Assembly: GCA_030832095.1 (NCBI GenBank)
Contig: JAURJT010000060.1
Coordinates: 1 to 64,000, forward strand
From: Gammaproteobacteria bacterium
GTDB lineage: Bacteria; Pseudomonadota; Gammaproteobacteria; Burkholderiales; Burkholderiaceae_B
Direction of reading: 5' to 3'
DNA: 64,000 nucleotides
Part shown: in pieces, positions 47,458-56,381 of the stretch
Numbering within the stretch: position 1 is the stretch's first letter
Layout: each line of letters starts with the position of its first letter
Notes under the pieces: model-generated
What the model was told of the DNA's origin: nothing
What the model saw: the letters and a program-made list of their open reading frames with translations, nothing else
Database searches by the model: none
Translations under genes and position numbers: made by a program

Positions 47458-48049
47458 ACGCGCAGCGCGCGTACACGAAACTCCGGGCTATGTGTTGCAC
47501 GCAACGGCCTGGCGAGAAACCTCTCTGATTGTTCAAGCGTTTTCACGCGACCATGGCTGGGTGAGCATGGTGGCTAAGGGTGCCAAGCGCCCACACTCGG
47601 TGCTACGCCCGGCGCTGTCTTTGTTTCAGCCGTTGTTACTGTCTTGGACCGGCGCCAGCGAAATCAAAACGCTGACGCGCGCTGAATGCGCAGGGGTGCA
47701 TGCGATACAGGGCCCCGCGATGATGTCATGCTGGTACATGAACGAGTTGCTGTTTCGCTTGTTGCCAAGAGAAGATCCACACCCTGGTTTATTTGATGCT
47801 TACGTGATGGCGTTGCAGAGCCTGGCAACAGGATCGCCTGCAGCGGGTGCCCTGCGCAAGTTTGAGTGGATCTTGCTGCAGGAAACGGGCTACGGCTTAG
47901 ATGCTGAGCAACCTGATTTTGAGGACACTAAGCAAGAGCCTGCGCTACGTGCGTCGCTGCGCGCACGGTTGTCAGAACACTTGGCCGGTAAGCCGCTGGC
48001 TACTCGGCAGGTGCTGTTGGCGTTACAACGGTATCAAGGTGCGAAGTAA
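47450..48049 (+). CDS. recO: DNA repair protein RecO, shortened
   Basis: 199 residues, about 40 fewer than E. coli RecO (242). The N-terminal OB fold is complete (ETPGYVLHATAWRETSLIV, VSMVAKGAKRPHSVLRPAL) and the helical part begins normally (CWYMNELLFRLLPREDPHPGLFDAY, LRKFEWILLQETGYG). After ETGYGLDAEQPD the usual middle of the C-terminal domain is missing and the sequence goes directly to the last helix (LSEHLAGKPLATRQVLLALQ). No frameshift is needed, so it looks like an internal deletion in a working frame. RecO loads RecA with RecR. pdxJ, the usual next gene, is absent. Confidence 0.88.
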   Translation: MSKRAARVHETPGYVLHATAWRETSLIVQAFSRDHGWVSMVAKGAKRPHSVLRPALSLFQPLLLSWTGASEIKTLTRAECAGVHAIQGPAMMSCWYMNELLFRLLPREDPHPGLFDAYVMALQSLATGSPAAGALRKFEWILLQETGYGLDAEQPDFEDTKQEPALRASLRARLSEHLAGKPLATRQVLLALQRYQGAK

Positions 48050-48108
48050 GCATCTTTGAATTGTCAGCGCTGAGCCCTCAATAGGCTTAAGGTACTGATG
48101 CGAGAATC

Positions 48109-48142
48109 GACGTTTAGCAATGTCAGACGATTGCTAAACGTC
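48109..48142. terminator. Hairpin between recO and alcohol dehydrogenase
   Basis: A perfect 13-bp stem (gacgtttagcaat / attgctaaacgtc) with an 8-nt loop, between the convergent recO and dehydrogenase genes. It marks the end of the conserved block and start of the accessory region. Confidence 0.7.
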
Positions 48143-48153
48143 TTCGTCCTAGT

Positions 48154-49212
48154 TTAAGCCGTCAACACCGCACGACCCGTCACTTTACCTTGACGCAGCG
48201 AGGTCAACACTTTGTCGGCATCGGCCAGAGGATGCTTGTGCACAGGGATAGGTGTGATCTTGCCGTCTTTTACCAACTGCAGCAGATCACGCATCTCTTG
48301 AAGAGAACCGGTGTAGCTACCCAAAATTTGCGCAGCCTTCATCGGAATGAAAGCAATTGGCCAAGGTGCTGCACCGCCAAACAAGCCAACGATCACGAGC
48401 TTGCCGCCTTTGATCATGACGTTAAAGCCAAGCTCGGTGGTTGAGGGGGCGCCTACTAAATCCACAATGCCTTGCAGCAGTTTGCCGCCGTTTGCAGCAA
48501 TGATTTGTTGTGCGGCATCGGGTGCAGCGCCATCAATCGCGGCCAAGGCCCCAGCGTCAAGCGCGGCTTGACGTTTGACGGGGTCGATATCCACCACAAT
48601 TGCGCCCACGCCATTCAAGGCTTTGACTAAGGCAAGACACATTAAGCCCAAGCCACCAGCGCCCATGATGACGATGGGGTGCTTTTGATAAAGGTTGGGG
48701 CCAATTTTATTGAGGGCGCTATAGGTTGTGATCCCTGAGCAGGCATAGGGTGCCAGGGCTGCGGGGTCAAGGTCACCAATGTCAATCAAGTAACGTGCAT
48801 CGGGTACCAAGATATGGTCGGCATAACCGCCGGGGCGATGCACGCCCAAGTATTGTGGGTTAGCGCAGTGATTTTCGAGTTGATCTAAACACGATGGACA
48901 CTGACGGCAACCAATCCAGGGGTAGACCAAGTAGTTACGGCCCTTTTCAACGCCCGAGGCTTGTGGGCCCATCGCGACGACGGTGCCAGCGGTTTCGTGG
49001 CCCATGGTCATGGGTAGCTTGATGCCGCGATCTTTCAGCGACAGCGTGCGGCCATTACCGAGGTCGTAACCGCCTTCCCAAAAATGGATGTCACTGTGAC
49101 ACACGCCAGCAGCGCGCACTTGCACCAGTACTTCAGTGCCGGTTGGCTCAGGTGTTTTGGTCTCGATCAGTTCGAGGGCTTCACGAAAATTCACGACGCA
49201 ATAGCATTTCAT
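48154..49212 (-). CDS. Zinc-dependent alcohol dehydrogenase (MDR family)
   Basis: 352 residues. Catalytic zinc site: Cys in GVCHSDIHFWEGG and His-Glu in MGHETAGTVV. Structural zinc: four Cys in GCRQCPSCLDQLENHC. The Rossmann motif is GAGGLGLMCLALV and the acidic residue in VVDIDPVKRQ suggests NAD preference. It oxidises an alcohol or reduces an aldehyde; substrate unknown. It lies 131 bp downstream of the ThDP enzyme on the same strand and could act on an aldehyde made by a decarboxylase. Confidence 0.88.
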   Translation of the reverse strand: MKCYCVVNFREALELIETKTPEPTGTEVLVQVRAAGVCHSDIHFWEGGYDLGNGRTLSLKDRGIKLPMTMGHETAGTVVAMGPQASGVEKGRNYLVYPWIGCRQCPSCLDQLENHCANPQYLGVHRPGGYADHILVPDARYLIDIGDLDPAALAPYACSGITTYSALNKIGPNLYQKHPIVIMGAGGLGLMCLALVKALNGVGAIVVDIDPVKRQAALDAGALAAIDGAAPDAAQQIIAANGGKLLQGIVDLVGAPSTTELGFNVMIKGGKLVIVGLFGGAAPWPIAFIPMKAAQILGSYTGSLQEMRDLLQLVKDGKITPIPVHKHPLADADKVLTSLRQGKVTGRAVLTA

Positions 49213-49343
49213 GTTTTGGTCTCGGATTAGTTAAAAGAGAATTTAAAAAAGTTTTAAAAATTTGTCTGGTTGTTCAAGTATGTGACTCTGTCGTGATGTT
49301 GCGTTGCCGAAGCAGACTGACGGTTTAACGCAAGCATCACAGA

Positions 49344-50906
49344 TCAAAACACCAGTTCGATTAAACGTGGCCCTTTTTCTTTGGCAGCAATGCGCATGGC
49401 ATTGGCAAAGCCTTCGAGAGTCGTGACTTGGTTGCCAGGTACGCCATGCCCTTTAGCCAACGACACCCAATCTAAAAATGGTCGATCCAGGTCAAGCATG
49501 CGCTTGGCGTTTTCACCGGCTTCAGGGCCGCCCATGTTGGCGAGCTCGCCGCGCAAAATGCGATACGAGCGATTGGCAAAAATCACGACCGTCACATCAA
49601 GATTTTCGCGCGCCATGCTCCAGAGCGCTTGCAGGGTGTACATCGCACTGCCGTCACCAATAAAAGCAAACACTTTACGATCGGGGCAAGCCACTGCAGC
49701 ACCAACGGCGGCAGGTAAGCCCCAGCCGATCGCGCCGCCCGTGATGTCGATGCAATCATGTGGTGCCGCTTGCGGTAAGGTCTTGGCAAACTGGCGACCT
49801 GAGGTCACAGCCTCGTCAACCATGATGGCGTTTTCAGGCAAGGTGGCCGCGATGATGGCACCAAAGTGTTCAACCGAGGGTGTGCCCGTGGGTAGATCAG
49901 TAATGATGGGGCCGGTTGACAGCTGCGCGGGGGCGGTGTTTTGTGCGCCTAAGGCATCCACCAAAGCTTGCAGGCTGGCTTCAATGTCGTGTGTGAGCGT
50001 GGCCAAGGTATGCACTTCGCAATCAGGCTGCTTGATCATGCGTGGCTTGTTGGGGTAGGCAAAAAACGCCACAGGTGGCGCGCTACCGACAAGCACAAGA
50101 TGCTTGGCATCTTTGATCATTGCGACCGCACCGTCTACCGGAAAAGGCAACGGTGCAATATTGACCCGACCGCGGCCGCGCTCCATGCGAGGGTTACGTG
50201 GCTCACAAGCCAATTTACAGCCTGTGTGCGCAGCAATCTTGCCAGCCAGTGTGGCTGACCTTGCACGTAGGGCCGGCCCGCCTAGTAACAGTGTGGTCGC
50301 TTCGGCAGTTTTGCGATCAGACAGCAAACGGGCCAAGGCCAGCACGGTATCCGCCAAAGGGGCTGCGGCAGTTTGTGCGGGTGCTGTTGAGTAGTGGCCT
50401 GGGTCAGAGGGCTCCCAGGCGCAGTTAGCTGGCAGCACCAGGGTGGCGATGCGGCCAGGGGTGCTGCGTGCTTGAGAGATCGCCTCAGCAGTATCCAAAG
50501 GCGCGGCCGCAGCCGACATGGTGGTCTTGACCCAGTTTGACATCGGGCGGGCAACCGCTTCAACGTCAGAGTTCAGCGGCGCATTGTTATGGATGTGATC
50601 TAGCGCATGCTGCCCAACGATATTGACCATGCCTGAATAGGCGCGTTTAGCGTTGTGGATGTTAGCTAACGCATTGCCTAAGCCTGGGCCCAAGTGTAAG
50701 AGTGTGGCCGCGGGTTTTTCAGCCATACGGTAGTAGCCATCGGCCGCGCCACTCACGACGCCTTCAAATAGGCCCAGCACGCAGCGCATGCCCGGTGCCC
50801 GATCGAGCGCTGAAACAAAGTGCATTTCAGAAGTGCCCGGGTTGGCAAAACAAACATCGACTCCACCCTCAAGTAGGGTGTGCACCATTGCTTCTGAACC
50901 GTTCAT
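49344..50906 (-). CDS. ThDP-dependent enzyme, acetolactate synthase/benzoylformate decarboxylase-like
   Basis: 520 residues with three ThDP-enzyme domains: the N-terminal PYR domain (CFANPGTSEMHFVSAL, catalytic Glu in LGLFEGVVSGAADGY), a central domain, and the C-terminal PP domain with GDGSAMYTLQALWSMAREN…NRSY (the GDG…N motif). It is shorter than acetolactate synthase and lacks a regulatory subunit gene nearby. The set typically decarboxylates 2-oxo acids or adds to them. It overlaps the acyl-CoA dehydrogenase gene by 4 bp. Confidence 0.83.
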   Translation of the reverse strand: MNGSEAMVHTLLEGGVDVCFANPGTSEMHFVSALDRAPGMRCVLGLFEGVVSGAADGYYRMAEKPAATLLHLGPGLGNALANIHNAKRAYSGMVNIVGQHALDHIHNNAPLNSDVEAVARPMSNWVKTTMSAAAAPLDTAEAISQARSTPGRIATLVLPANCAWEPSDPGHYSTAPAQTAAAPLADTVLALARLLSDRKTAEATTLLLGGPALRARSATLAGKIAAHTGCKLACEPRNPRMERGRGRVNIAPLPFPVDGAVAMIKDAKHLVLVGSAPPVAFFAYPNKPRMIKQPDCEVHTLATLTHDIEASLQALVDALGAQNTAPAQLSTGPIITDLPTGTPSVEHFGAIIAATLPENAIMVDEAVTSGRQFAKTLPQAAPHDCIDITGGAIGWGLPAAVGAAVACPDRKVFAFIGDGSAMYTLQALWSMARENLDVTVVIFANRSYRILRGELANMGGPEAGENAKRMLDLDRPFLDWVSLAKGHGVPGNQVTTLEGFANAMRIAAKEKGPRLIELVF

Positions 50907-52081
50907 TGCATTGCTCCTGAGGTTTTATTCTTAAGTGTTTCGCGTGCGATGATGACTTTTTGCACTTCGGTTGCGCCTTCATAAATACGTAGTGCTCTGA
51001 TTTCACGATACAACATTTCTAACGGGTGGCCGACTTTGACGCCTAAGCCACCGTGCAACTGCACGCAACGATCAATCACGCGCTGGGCAGCTTCAGTGGC
51101 AAACATCTTAGCCATCGCTGCAGATTTTGTAGTGCGGCGTTGTAAAACGTCGCGCTCCCAGGCCGCGCGATAGATTAATAGCGTGGCCGCATCGATTTCT
51201 GTGCACATATCGCCAATTGCGCCCTGTGTCATCTGCAAATCAGACAACATCGCGCCAAACATTGGGCGAGTGGTGGCGCGACTGATACCCATATCTAGGG
51301 CGATCTCGGCAAAGCCTAAGGCCGCGGCACCCACCGAGGCTCTGAACACATCAAGATTTTGCATGGCGACTTTAAAACCCTGGCCGGGTTGGGCCAAGCG
51401 TTGCGAAGCCGGGATCTCGCAGTCAGTGAAGGTCAGGCTGCCAATCGGGTGGGCCGCAATGACGTCAAAGCGCTCGCTGACGTTTAAACCAGGCGTTGTC
51501 GCATCGACTACAAAGGCGGTGACGCCTTCAGCCTCGTCACCCTCAACGCGGGCAAACACGATATAAAAATCCGCGATGTCAGCGTTCGAGATCCAGGTTT
51601 TAACGCCATTGAGGCGATAGCCTGTTGCCGTGCGCGTGGCGCGTGTCGTCATGGCAGCAACGTCAGAGCCTGCGTCAGGTTCAGACAAGGCAAACGCTGC
51701 GATCAGTTCGCCGGTGGCAACTTTGGGTAAATATTTTTCTTTGAGATGGTCTGAGCCAAATAACGAGATCGGCCCACTACCTAAACCTGCCATGACAAAG
51801 GCAAAATCGGCTAAGCCATCATAGTAGCTCAGAGTTTGCCGGATCAAACACAGGCTGCGTGAATCGAGCGCGGGCAAGGCACCGCCGTACTGTGCCGGCA
51901 CACAGTAACGTAGCCAGCCCGCGTTACCTAACGTGCGTGTGAGGTCTACGCAGGTTTGATCGACGTTACCTTGGTGCACGCGGTTGGTGAATCGTTGTGC
52001 AGACCACTTGTGCAAGTCATCGTGTAGCTGACGATGGCTATCTTCAAAAAAAGGTAAAAGCAATGAATCGGGGTTAAACAT
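50903..52081 (-). CDS. Acyl-CoA dehydrogenase family protein
   Basis: 392 residues. FAD-binding ACAD fold: the FALSEPDAGSDVAAMTT motif, the WISNADIADFYIVFARV strand, and the C-terminal QLHGGLGVKVGHPLEMLYREIRALRIYEGATEVQKVIIAR block that ends the family. It probably oxidises an acyl-CoA made by the ligase encoded directly upstream (one base apart). The substrate chain is not determined by sequence. Confidence 0.92.
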   Translation of the reverse strand: MFNPDSLLLPFFEDSHRQLHDDLHKWSAQRFTNRVHQGNVDQTCVDLTRTLGNAGWLRYCVPAQYGGALPALDSRSLCLIRQTLSYYDGLADFAFVMAGLGSGPISLFGSDHLKEKYLPKVATGELIAAFALSEPDAGSDVAAMTTRATRTATGYRLNGVKTWISNADIADFYIVFARVEGDEAEGVTAFVVDATTPGLNVSERFDVIAAHPIGSLTFTDCEIPASQRLAQPGQGFKVAMQNLDVFRASVGAAALGFAEIALDMGISRATTRPMFGAMLSDLQMTQGAIGDMCTEIDAATLLIYRAAWERDVLQRRTTKSAAMAKMFATEAAQRVIDRCVQLHGGLGVKVGHPLEMLYREIRALRIYEGATEVQKVIIARETLKNKTSGAMQ

Positions 52082-53692
52082 TTACGTTTTTCTCGCAAGG
52101 ATTTCACTGGCCATTTCGCGCAGTTTGTTTTTTAAGATCTTGACGGCGTTGGCACTTTGAACGGTCGGGAACTCGGTGACGACTTCAAAATGTACGGGTA
52201 CCTTGTAGCCCGCCATGGTGCGTTTGCACTCGGTGGCCCAGCGAAGGGGATCCGCTTGCGAGCCCGCATACAAGATCACGAACGCGACGGGCAAGATTTT
52301 TGTGCCTTGGGTAGCGCCCACCACTTGACAGGCTTGTACACCGGGCAGCGCCTCGATAGCGTGTTCGATCTCTGCTGGGTTGACCAAAAAACCTGACAAG
52401 CGCATTGAGTCGCCCATGCGTGTTTGAAACACAAACTGCGTGTCACTCACTGTGTAGCCCAGGTCGCCCGTTTTAAAAAAGAGATCAGGGGTGTAGGCCT
52501 GCGCGGTTGCATCGGGGTTGTCGAGATAGCTCAACAGTTGGCTGGCGCATTTGATTTCGATTTCGCCCGATTCGCCATGCGGTGCAAGTTGACCAGTCGC
52601 CGGGTCGCGTACGCGCACCCGCGCGTCTGGGTGTATCAAGCGCCCGCCCGATAGGTAACGCACGCTGACATCGCCCTGTGATGGGTTGAGCGGTTGTGCC
52701 GCCATCAGCGCTTGTAGTTCGCTTGAGCCGTATAAGCCTGTGAGCGCGACGTTGTTGCGCTCAGCCTCTTCAAGCAGATTGGTGATGGCAGGTGAAAAGC
52801 TTGCAAAGCCAAACAGTTTGCAGGTGGCGAAGGTGGCAGGAGAGGGGGCCGCTTCAAAGAGCTTTAACAGGGATTCATTATTGGCGTAGGTGTGGGTAAC
52901 CTGATGCTTACGGATTTGTTCAAGCGTGCTGTGCGTGTCAGAGACTGGTTCGCACACAACTGTGCAGCCAGTGGCTAAGCCTCCAGTGAGGGTTGAAAAG
53001 CCAAAGGCACCACAAAAAGGTGCACTCGCCAAAATTCGGCTGGTCTGATCGTACTCAAATGCCTTTTGCATTGAATCGGCGTGAACAATCAAGGTGTGCT
53101 GATCATGCAAGACAAACTTTGGTAGCGAAGTGGTGCCCGAGGTGGTAAAGCAAAGTGCTGGCGCCTGACCAAAGGCTTTGGGGGTGGGGTGAGTGTGTTG
53201 AAGAAGATCGCTAAACGCATGCAAAATGTGCCCGCGCTTGGCGATCTCTGTCATCGTGGTGCTGCCCGGTTCACCAACCGCCAGCACACCGCGCAGGCGC
53301 GCCAGCACGTCTTGTGGAATATCAGCGAGCATGTCAGCAAAGGCGATGCCTTTGAAATCAGGCCAGAACACTAGCCAGTCCGCCTTGCCACGGCCGATAA
53401 TGTCGGCCACCTCTTGACTGCGAAAGCGAGTGTTGACGGCCAAGACTGTCGCGCCTAAGTGGGCGCAGGCCAAAAAAGTTTGTACCCAGGCCGTGCAGTT
53501 GGGTAACCATACCGCAACTCGGTCATGGGCTTTGATGCCAATAGCGGCCATACTGCCGGCGAGTTGTAGTGTTTGTTGATGCAGCGCCGCAAAAGTTGTT
53601 GGGCTGTCGCGGTCAATCAAAGCAGGATGATTAGCATGGGTTTTGGCTAAGACCGCCATGCGCTCAGAAAAGAATAAGGATGTTGCTGTCAT
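52082..53692 (-). CDS. AMP-dependent acyl-CoA synthetase
   Basis: About 536 residues from ATG 53692; a GTG 15 codons upstream also starts the frame but MTATSLFFSERMAVLAKTH is a better N-terminus. The ANL fold motifs are present: the P-loop CFTTSGTTSLPKFVLH, the GLYGSSELQ adenine motif, and FKTGDLGYTVSDTQFVFQTRMGDSMRLSGF hinge region in two blocks, with the terminal Lys region near FPTVQSANAVKILKN. It activates a carboxylic acid as its CoA ester. It is the first gene of the operon ligase–ACAD–ThDP enzyme(–ADH). Confidence 0.9.
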   Translation of the reverse strand: MTATSLFFSERMAVLAKTHANHPALIDRDSPTTFAALHQQTLQLAGSMAAIGIKAHDRVAVWLPNCTAWVQTFLACAHLGATVLAVNTRFRSQEVADIIGRGKADWLVFWPDFKGIAFADMLADIPQDVLARLRGVLAVGEPGSTTMTEIAKRGHILHAFSDLLQHTHPTPKAFGQAPALCFTTSGTTSLPKFVLHDQHTLIVHADSMQKAFEYDQTSRILASAPFCGAFGFSTLTGGLATGCTVVCEPVSDTHSTLEQIRKHQVTHTYANNESLLKLFEAAPSPATFATCKLFGFASFSPAITNLLEEAERNNVALTGLYGSSELQALMAAQPLNPSQGDVSVRYLSGGRLIHPDARVRVRDPATGQLAPHGESGEIEIKCASQLLSYLDNPDATAQAYTPDLFFKTGDLGYTVSDTQFVFQTRMGDSMRLSGFLVNPAEIEHAIEALPGVQACQVVGATQGTKILPVAFVILYAGSQADPLRWATECKRTMAGYKVPVHFEVVTEFPTVQSANAVKILKNKLREMASEILARKT

Positions 53693-53845
53693 GCCAAAGT
53701 GCCCGTTGGTTTGTACTGCTATATTTACACCTGTCACTATAGTACGAATACGCGAGCGATACGTCAGGTCGCCGCAGACACACGCTGATTCGGTAAGGCA
53801 TGCTGCAGTGCGGCGTGAATGAAATGTAACTGGAGCTCGAATTCA

Positions 53846-54844
53846 ATGAAACACAAGTATTTTTTTCAACGCATGTCATGTACTGCCTTGGCGGTTACTG
53901 GGCTCTCGCTGGTTGCCGCACCCATGGTGCAAGCGCAAGATTTTCCGACCAAGTCACTGACCTTGGTCGTACCGTACCCAGCAGCGGGCGCGGCTGATAT
54001 TTTTGGCCGCTCGATCGCACAAGCGATGGAAGCCACCCTTAAGCAAACCGTTGTGGTTGAAAACAAACCAGGTGCTGCCGGAAACGTTGGCTTAGCAGGT
54101 GTGGTGCGCAGCAAACCTGATGGTTACACGATTGGTTTAGGTACGATTGGTACGCAATCGATCAATCCGTTCTTGTATACCGAGATGACGTTTGATCCGG
54201 GCAAAGACTTGCTGCCCATCGCGCTAGTCTCGACTACGCCTAATGTGTTGGTGGTGGCGGCGAACTCACCCTGGAAGTCGCTGGCTGATGTGATTAAAGC
54301 TGCGCGCGACGCAAAAGATAAAAAACTCACTTACGGCACCCCAGGGATCGGCTCATCACCACACTTGACCGGTGCGTATTTTGAGGCGATGGCCGGCGTT
54401 GAGTTGTTGCACGTACCCTTCAAAGGGGTGTCGGCCTCGATGCCTGCGTTGATAGGCGGCAATATTGATTTGCTGTTTGATAATTTGCCCGGTTCAATTA
54501 ATCAGATTAAAGATGGTTCGCGCGTGCGCGGCATTGCGGTGACCTCAGTGCAACGCAGTCCACTGGCCGATCAGCTGCCCACCATTGCTGAGTCGGGTGT
54601 TGCCGGGTTTGACGTCACCGCCTGGTTTGCGATCTATGCGCCTAAAGGAACCCCTCAGCCGGTGATGGATAAGCTCATTGAAGCGGCGCGTGCGGGATTG
54701 AAATCTGAAAAAGTCGAGCAGGCTTACGCAAAGCTCGCTGCAACACCTGGCAATTTATTTGGCGCAGACCTAGCCGCGTTTGAAAACATTGAGCGCGCCA
54801 AATGGGGCAAGCTCATCAAAGAAAGAGGAATCAAAGCAGAATGA
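53846..54844 (+). CDS. TctC/Bug-type solute-binding protein
   Basis: 332 residues from ATG 53846, with TGGAG upstream; an in-frame ATG at 53819 lacks a ribosome site. A signal peptide (~1-31, ending MVQAQ) precedes the Bug fold: FPTKSLTLVVPYPAAGAADIFGR, VVVENKPGAAGNVG, and PDGYTIGLGTIGTQSINPFLY. These proteins bind carboxylated compounds in the periplasm. No tctA/tctB permease genes are nearby, so it is an orphan receptor. Divergent from the CoA-ligase operon, suggesting the same substrate. Confidence 0.9.
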   Translation: MKHKYFFQRMSCTALAVTGLSLVAAPMVQAQDFPTKSLTLVVPYPAAGAADIFGRSIAQAMEATLKQTVVVENKPGAAGNVGLAGVVRSKPDGYTIGLGTIGTQSINPFLYTEMTFDPGKDLLPIALVSTTPNVLVVAANSPWKSLADVIKAARDAKDKKLTYGTPGIGSSPHLTGAYFEAMAGVELLHVPFKGVSASMPALIGGNIDLLFDNLPGSINQIKDGSRVRGIAVTSVQRSPLADQLPTIAESGVAGFDVTAWFAIYAPKGTPQPVMDKLIEAARAGLKSEKVEQAYAKLAATPGNLFGADLAAFENIERAKWGKLIKERGIKAE

Positions 54845-55563
54845 AAGGGACAACAGCCTTAGTCACCGGCGGCAGCCGCGGTATTGGTCGTGCAGTTGTT
54901 GAGCGTTTGCTGAGCGAGGGCTACGAGGTTTTAAACTTTAGCCGCACCGCACCCAAGCAATTGTTACCGGGTGAAATTTTTGAATCGGTTGACTTGGGTA
55001 ACGCCAAGCGCGCGCGTGAAGCGATTGGCGATTGGGCTGCTAAAAAACAGATTTTGAGTCTGGTCAATAACGCGGCAATGATCCATGTGGCCAAAATTGA
55101 AAACGTGACCGCTGAGCAAATCGAAGAGATGGTAGCCCTCAATATGGTGGCGCCTCTGCTGTTGATGCAGGGTGTGCTACCTGCGATGCGCGCCAACAAA
55201 TACGGTCGCATTGTCAACCTCAGCAGCCGCGCCATGCTGGGCAAAGATGGCCGCACTGTTTACGGTGGTACCAAAGCAGGCTTGGTCGGCATGACCCGCA
55301 CCTGGGCGCTTGAGACTGCCAATCAGGGCATTACGGTCAATGCGATTGCACCGGGTCCGATTGCAACGGATTTGTTTTTGGACAGCAACCCCCCAGACCT
55401 GCCACAAACCAAAAAAATCATGGCATCGGTTCCAGTCGGCCGCTTTGGCGCCCCTGACGAAGTCGCGCATGCGATCTGCATGTTCTTGGATCCCAAAGCC
55501 GGTTACATCACAGGGCAATTGCTCTATGTGTGCGGTGGGCTGTCGGTGGGTTTGACAGGGTAG
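54841..55563 (+). CDS. Short-chain dehydrogenase/reductase
   Basis: 240 residues from ATG 54841, which overlaps the TctC-type gene by 4 bp (ATGA). NAD(P) motif TGGSRGIGRAVV, NNAAM, and the Ser…Tyr-x3-Lys triad in NLSSRAMLGKDGRTVYGGTK. The C-terminus has FGAPDEVAHAICMFLDPKAGYITGQ and a Gly-rich end. It is FabG-like in sequence but in catabolic context; it probably oxidises a hydroxyl intermediate of the pathway handled by the divergent ligase operon. Confidence 0.9.
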   Translation: MKGTTALVTGGSRGIGRAVVERLLSEGYEVLNFSRTAPKQLLPGEIFESVDLGNAKRAREAIGDWAAKKQILSLVNNAAMIHVAKIENVTAEQIEEMVALNMVAPLLLMQGVLPAMRANKYGRIVNLSSRAMLGKDGRTVYGGTKAGLVGMTRTWALETANQGITVNAIAPGPIATDLFLDSNPPDLPQTKKIMASVPVGRFGAPDEVAHAICMFLDPKAGYITGQLLYVCGGLSVGLTG

Positions 55564-55576
55564 AAACGTTACTTGC

Positions 55577-55601
55577 GCCGGCAACGCCGAGCGTTGCCGG
55601 C
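55577..55601. terminator. Terminator after the SDR gene
   Basis: A perfect 11-bp stem (gccggcaacgc / gcgttgccggc) with a CGA loop begins 14 bp after the SDR stop codon. The downstream T-run is weak. It separates the SDR operon from the toxin–antitoxin genes. Confidence 0.65.
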
Positions 55602-55664
55602 TCAGCGTTAAGCTCTCGTTTGAGTCCGACTTTGAGTGCTAGTTAGGTTTGACGATCTGAGTGT

Positions 55665-55678
55665 CATTCTGTAGAATG
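55665..55678. promoter_or_regulatory. Candidate operator of the toxin–antitoxin pair
   Basis: A perfect inverted repeat cattct-gt-agaatg lies 49 bp before the antitoxin start, followed by a second imperfect inverted repeat (ggtgttacc … tagcacc, ~55679-55699). RHH antitoxins usually repress their own promoter through such sites. Confidence 0.5.
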
Positions 55679-55727
55679 GGTGTTACCTTAGTAGCACCTA
55701 TTTTAATTATTACGTTTGGCGACACCG

Positions 55728-56006
55728 ATGGCCACGACCTCACTCAAACTCTCTGACAACTTAAGAACTACTGTGGCGCTGATCGCGCAAGAAGAAGGCG
55801 TCACACCGCATGCCTTTATGGTCGAGGCCATCAACCGCGCTGCAGTACTCGCGACCCAGCGTCAGCAACTGATTGCTGAGGCGCAAGCCGCTCAAGCACA
55901 GTCGCTTAAGTCTAAAAAAGGTTTTACGCATCAAGATGTCTTCGCCAGTCTGCGTGCACGCGCCGATGGTAAAAAAGTATTGCCGCTAAAGGCGAAGTCT
56001 TGGTAA
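55728..56006 (+). CDS. Antitoxin, ribbon-helix-helix type
   Basis: 92 residues from ATG 55728 (an in-frame TTG lies four codons earlier). The N-terminus TTSLKLSDNLRTTVALIAQEEGVTPHAFMVEAI is a ribbon-helix-helix: a short strand with alternating polar residues followed by two helices, the usual DNA-binding and dimer form of CopG/ParD antitoxins. The Lys/Gln-rich C-terminal half is the likely toxin-binding part. It overlaps the toxin gene by 7 bp. Confidence 0.8.
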   Translation: MATTSLKLSDNLRTTVALIAQEEGVTPHAFMVEAINRAAVLATQRQQLIAEAQAAQAQSLKSKKGFTHQDVFASLRARADGKKVLPLKAKSW

Positions 56007-56320
56007 AGATTTTTTATAGCAAGCTCGCCCTGACTGATCTAAACCGAATCACTGATTTTCTTCTTGCGCAACAGCCTGGTGCTGTTCATTCGACTTTAGA
56101 TTTGATTGACGAGGCGATTAGCCTATTGGTGCGTCATCCGCTGATCGGTCGTGCGGTTGAGGCGGGCTTGCGAGAGCTCGTCATCTCGCACGGGCGTTCT
56201 GGCTATGTTGCGCTTTATAGCTTCGAGCAGGTTCATGGCCTAGTCAATATCTTGGCGCTTCGTCATCAGCGAGAGTCTGGCTTTCACTTTGAGCTACAAG
56301 AGCCAAACTCAGCCGAGTAA
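56000..56320 (+). CDS. Toxin of the RelE/ParE superfamily
   Basis: 106 residues, TTG start inside the antitoxin's last codons. The ParE fold is seen in VKIFYSKLALTDLNRITDFL, the helix IDEAISLLVRHPLIGR, GLRELVISHGRSGYVALYS and the C-terminal strand LVNILALRHQRESGF with the conserved Arg. Such toxins cleave ribosome-bound mRNA (RelE) or inhibit gyrase (ParE); the sequence is closer to ParE/plasmid-stabilisation proteins. The 7-bp overlap couples its translation to the antitoxin. Confidence 0.82.
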   Translation: MVKIFYSKLALTDLNRITDFLLAQQPGAVHSTLDLIDEAISLLVRHPLIGRAVEAGLRELVISHGRSGYVALYSFEQVHGLVNILALRHQRESGFHFELQEPNSAE

Positions 56321-56381
56321 GGCTATATGAAACGCCTCAAATTAAATGGATTGACAGTGATTCAACGGAGCGAAACTCTTG

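Noticed and set aside
54841..55563. Second fabG for fatty-acid synthesis
   Set aside because: FabG-like in motifs but coupled to a solute receptor and far from the fab cluster, so a catabolic SDR is more likely.
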